In this document: in pieces, positions 62,829-64,000 of the stretch
Layout: every line of letters begins with the position of its first letter
Numbering within the stretch: position 1 is the first letter of the stretch
NCBI GenBank assembly: GCA_947259175.1
Contig: CAMYKW010000015.1
Location: 1 to 64,000 of the forward strand
Origin: an uncultured Gammaproteobacteria bacterium
GTDB taxonomy: Bacteria > Pseudomonadota > Gammaproteobacteria > Arenicellales > JAANXG01
Length of the DNA stretch: 64,000 bases
Reading direction: 5' to 3'
Position numbers and translations under genes: made by a program
The notes under the pieces: model-generated
What the model was told of the DNA's origin: nothing
What the model saw: only the letters and a program-made list of their open reading frames with translations
The model's database searches: none

Positions 62829-63011
62829 TGGAACTCCTCACCGATTTGTATCGCCGTTTCCGCATTGCATAGGTTCAGCCAATTCGACGCCTCAGTCGCA
62901 CAGACAAACCACTGGACCGATGAAAATGTTACAACTGTAAAGCCGCGCGGCCAAGCGCAGGTTTCTCACGCAGTCACCGCACCAGAATTGACTATAATTG
63001 AAGCTCTGGCC

Positions 63012-63929
63012 ATGAATAACCCTGCATCCAATGCTGCAAAACCGGTTCGCTTCCTGGTCGCCTGCGATCATTGCAAGCGCCAGTACGACGCCAGCGGCAG
63101 GCAGGCGGGAGATCGATTTCATTGTCAGTGCGGCGAGTCGGTGGTGGTGCCGCCGCTGCGTGGCCACGACGCGGCCGTGGTGCGTTGCTCTTCCTGCGGC
63201 GGGGTGCGCCTCGACCGGGAACCGGCCTGCACTTACTGCGGCGCCGACTTTACCCTCCACGAGCGGGACCTGCACACCATCTGCCCCCAGTGCACCGCGA
63301 GGATCAGCGACCGCGCGCGTTTTTGTCATTATTGCGCCACCCCCATCGCCCCCCAGGGTTCCGCGGGTGAAGCCACCGAATACGATTGCCCCGCCTGCGG
63401 CGCCGGCCGGCCGCTGTTCAGCCGTGCGCTGGGCGATGCGCGGGTGTCGGTGATGGAATGCGGCGCCTGCGGCGGACTGTGGCTGGACAATGCGGTGTTC
63501 GGGCTGCTGGAAGAACGCGCCACCGGCAGCGCCACCTCCGACACCACGCACGCCCACGAGAAACACCGGGGCCGCGGCGCCCAGACTCCGGACCGCCACG
63601 GACGGTTTTATCGTCAGTGCCCCGAATGCGGCACGCTCATGCACCGGCGTAATTACGGCCGCCGCAGCGGGGTGCTGGTGGACACCTGCAAGCGACATGG
63701 AATCTGGCTGGACCTCGGTGAACTGGACACCATCTTGCGCTGGATCAAGACCGGCGGGCTGGGCAATGCCAAGAAGTGGGAGAAGCAGCGCGTTGCCGAG
63801 CAACAGAAGGTGGCCAGCTTGTTGAACAATATCGATCAGCAGCGCGATAAGCGGACCTCGATCGCCTCGTCCCACGCACCGGGCGGTGTCGACCTCATCG
63901 CCCGCATTCTCGGATATCTCACGGATTAA
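63012..63929 (+). CDS. Multi-zinc-ribbon protein (TFIIB-type zinc-finger domains)
   Basis: 305 residues from the ATG at 63012 (MNNPASNAAKPVRFLVACDHC); the frame is open further upstream but overlaps the divergent gene's promoter. Paired cysteines are seen in CDHC and CQCG, CSSCGG and CTYCG, CPQC and CHYC, CPACG and CGACGGLWLD, and CPECGTLMHRR with CKRHGIWLD. The last two match the zf-TFIIB pattern, ending in DLGELDTILRWI. A protein or nucleic-acid binding role is likely. A TATAAT at 62993-62998 is just upstream, close enough for a near-leaderless transcript. Confidence 0.85.
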   Translation: MNNPASNAAKPVRFLVACDHCKRQYDASGRQAGDRFHCQCGESVVVPPLRGHDAAVVRCSSCGGVRLDREPACTYCGADFTLHERDLHTICPQCTARISDRARFCHYCATPIAPQGSAGEATEYDCPACGAGRPLFSRALGDARVSVMECGACGGLWLDNAVFGLLEERATGSATSDTTHAHEKHRGRGAQTPDRHGRFYRQCPECGTLMHRRNYGRRSGVLVDTCKRHGIWLDLGELDTILRWIKTGGLGNAKKWEKQRVAEQQKVASLLNNIDQQRDKRTSIASSHAPGGVDLIARILGYLTD

Positions 63930-64000
63930 CGGTAGGAAAGATCGAACGCGACGCGAGAAGCCCGCGCCGCTGCGTAGCTTGATGCCTATTGACCCCGGAT

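Overview
The window reads as chromosomal DNA of a GC-rich (roughly 60-63% by eye) Gram-negative bacterium with lipoproteins, a TolC-type outer-membrane protein and an RND pump. A class of Fnr regulator with all four Fe-S cysteines, a cbb3 oxidase operon, Grx2, a Pat-like acyl-CoA synthetase/acetyltransferase and a host-attachment protein together point to a free-living gammaproteobacterium able to live at low oxygen. No rRNA, tRNA, CRISPR array, transposase or phage gene was recognised.

Bases 1-888 hold the end of an O-methyltransferase. Bases 1231-20363 are one long minus-strand run. Its downstream part is an ebo-type metabolite-traffic cluster (eboF, eboE, eboB, eboA, a UbiA-type prenyltransferase) with an extra TIM-barrel isomerase and a cytochrome b561 and without the dehydroquinate-synthase-like eboD. 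It is translationally coupled to a MoxR/DUF58/BatA-type von Willebrand factor A cluster, which in turn follows a secreted alpha-toroid protein, a polytopic membrane protein and a myo-inositol-1-phosphate synthase. Bases 21302-24201 encode a sensor kinase and an NtrC-type regulator with an altered GAFTGA loop.

Bases 24202-35208 mix repeat-rich spacers with a 705-residue secreted toroid protein, an M14/M23 peptidase pair and a TolC/RND export operon whose periplasmic adaptor is reduced to 119 residues.

Bases 35419-52834 form an oxygen-response island: a FixL-like haem-PAS kinase, FixJ, a receiver-only protein, an Fnr/Anr regulator, ccoI and ccoS, grxB, hemerythrin, and ccoNOQP-ccoGH read on the other strand behind a YIP1-family gene. 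Five near-consensus Fnr boxes (37579, 49572, 50340, 50435, 52899) lie in front of genes here, including a PHA-synthase-like gene, a host-attachment gene and a haem-c lipoprotein, so FixLJ/Fnr probably links oxygen sensing to respiration and storage. The FixL-like protein keeps the haem histidine but has Cys where FixL has its oxygen-sensing arginine.

Bases 52981-63929 contain the Pat-like protein, two tandem secreted beta-propeller proteins, a PQQ-propeller-like protein and a multi-zinc-ribbon protein. The two propeller proteins and the 705-residue toroid protein, otherwise unrelated, end in the same cysteine-containing C-terminal module (CDSGV...DGC...GxIT...C). This module, the FixL substitution and the enlarged ebo cluster are the most interesting items. 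Several MITE-like palindromic repeat families occupy the spacers.
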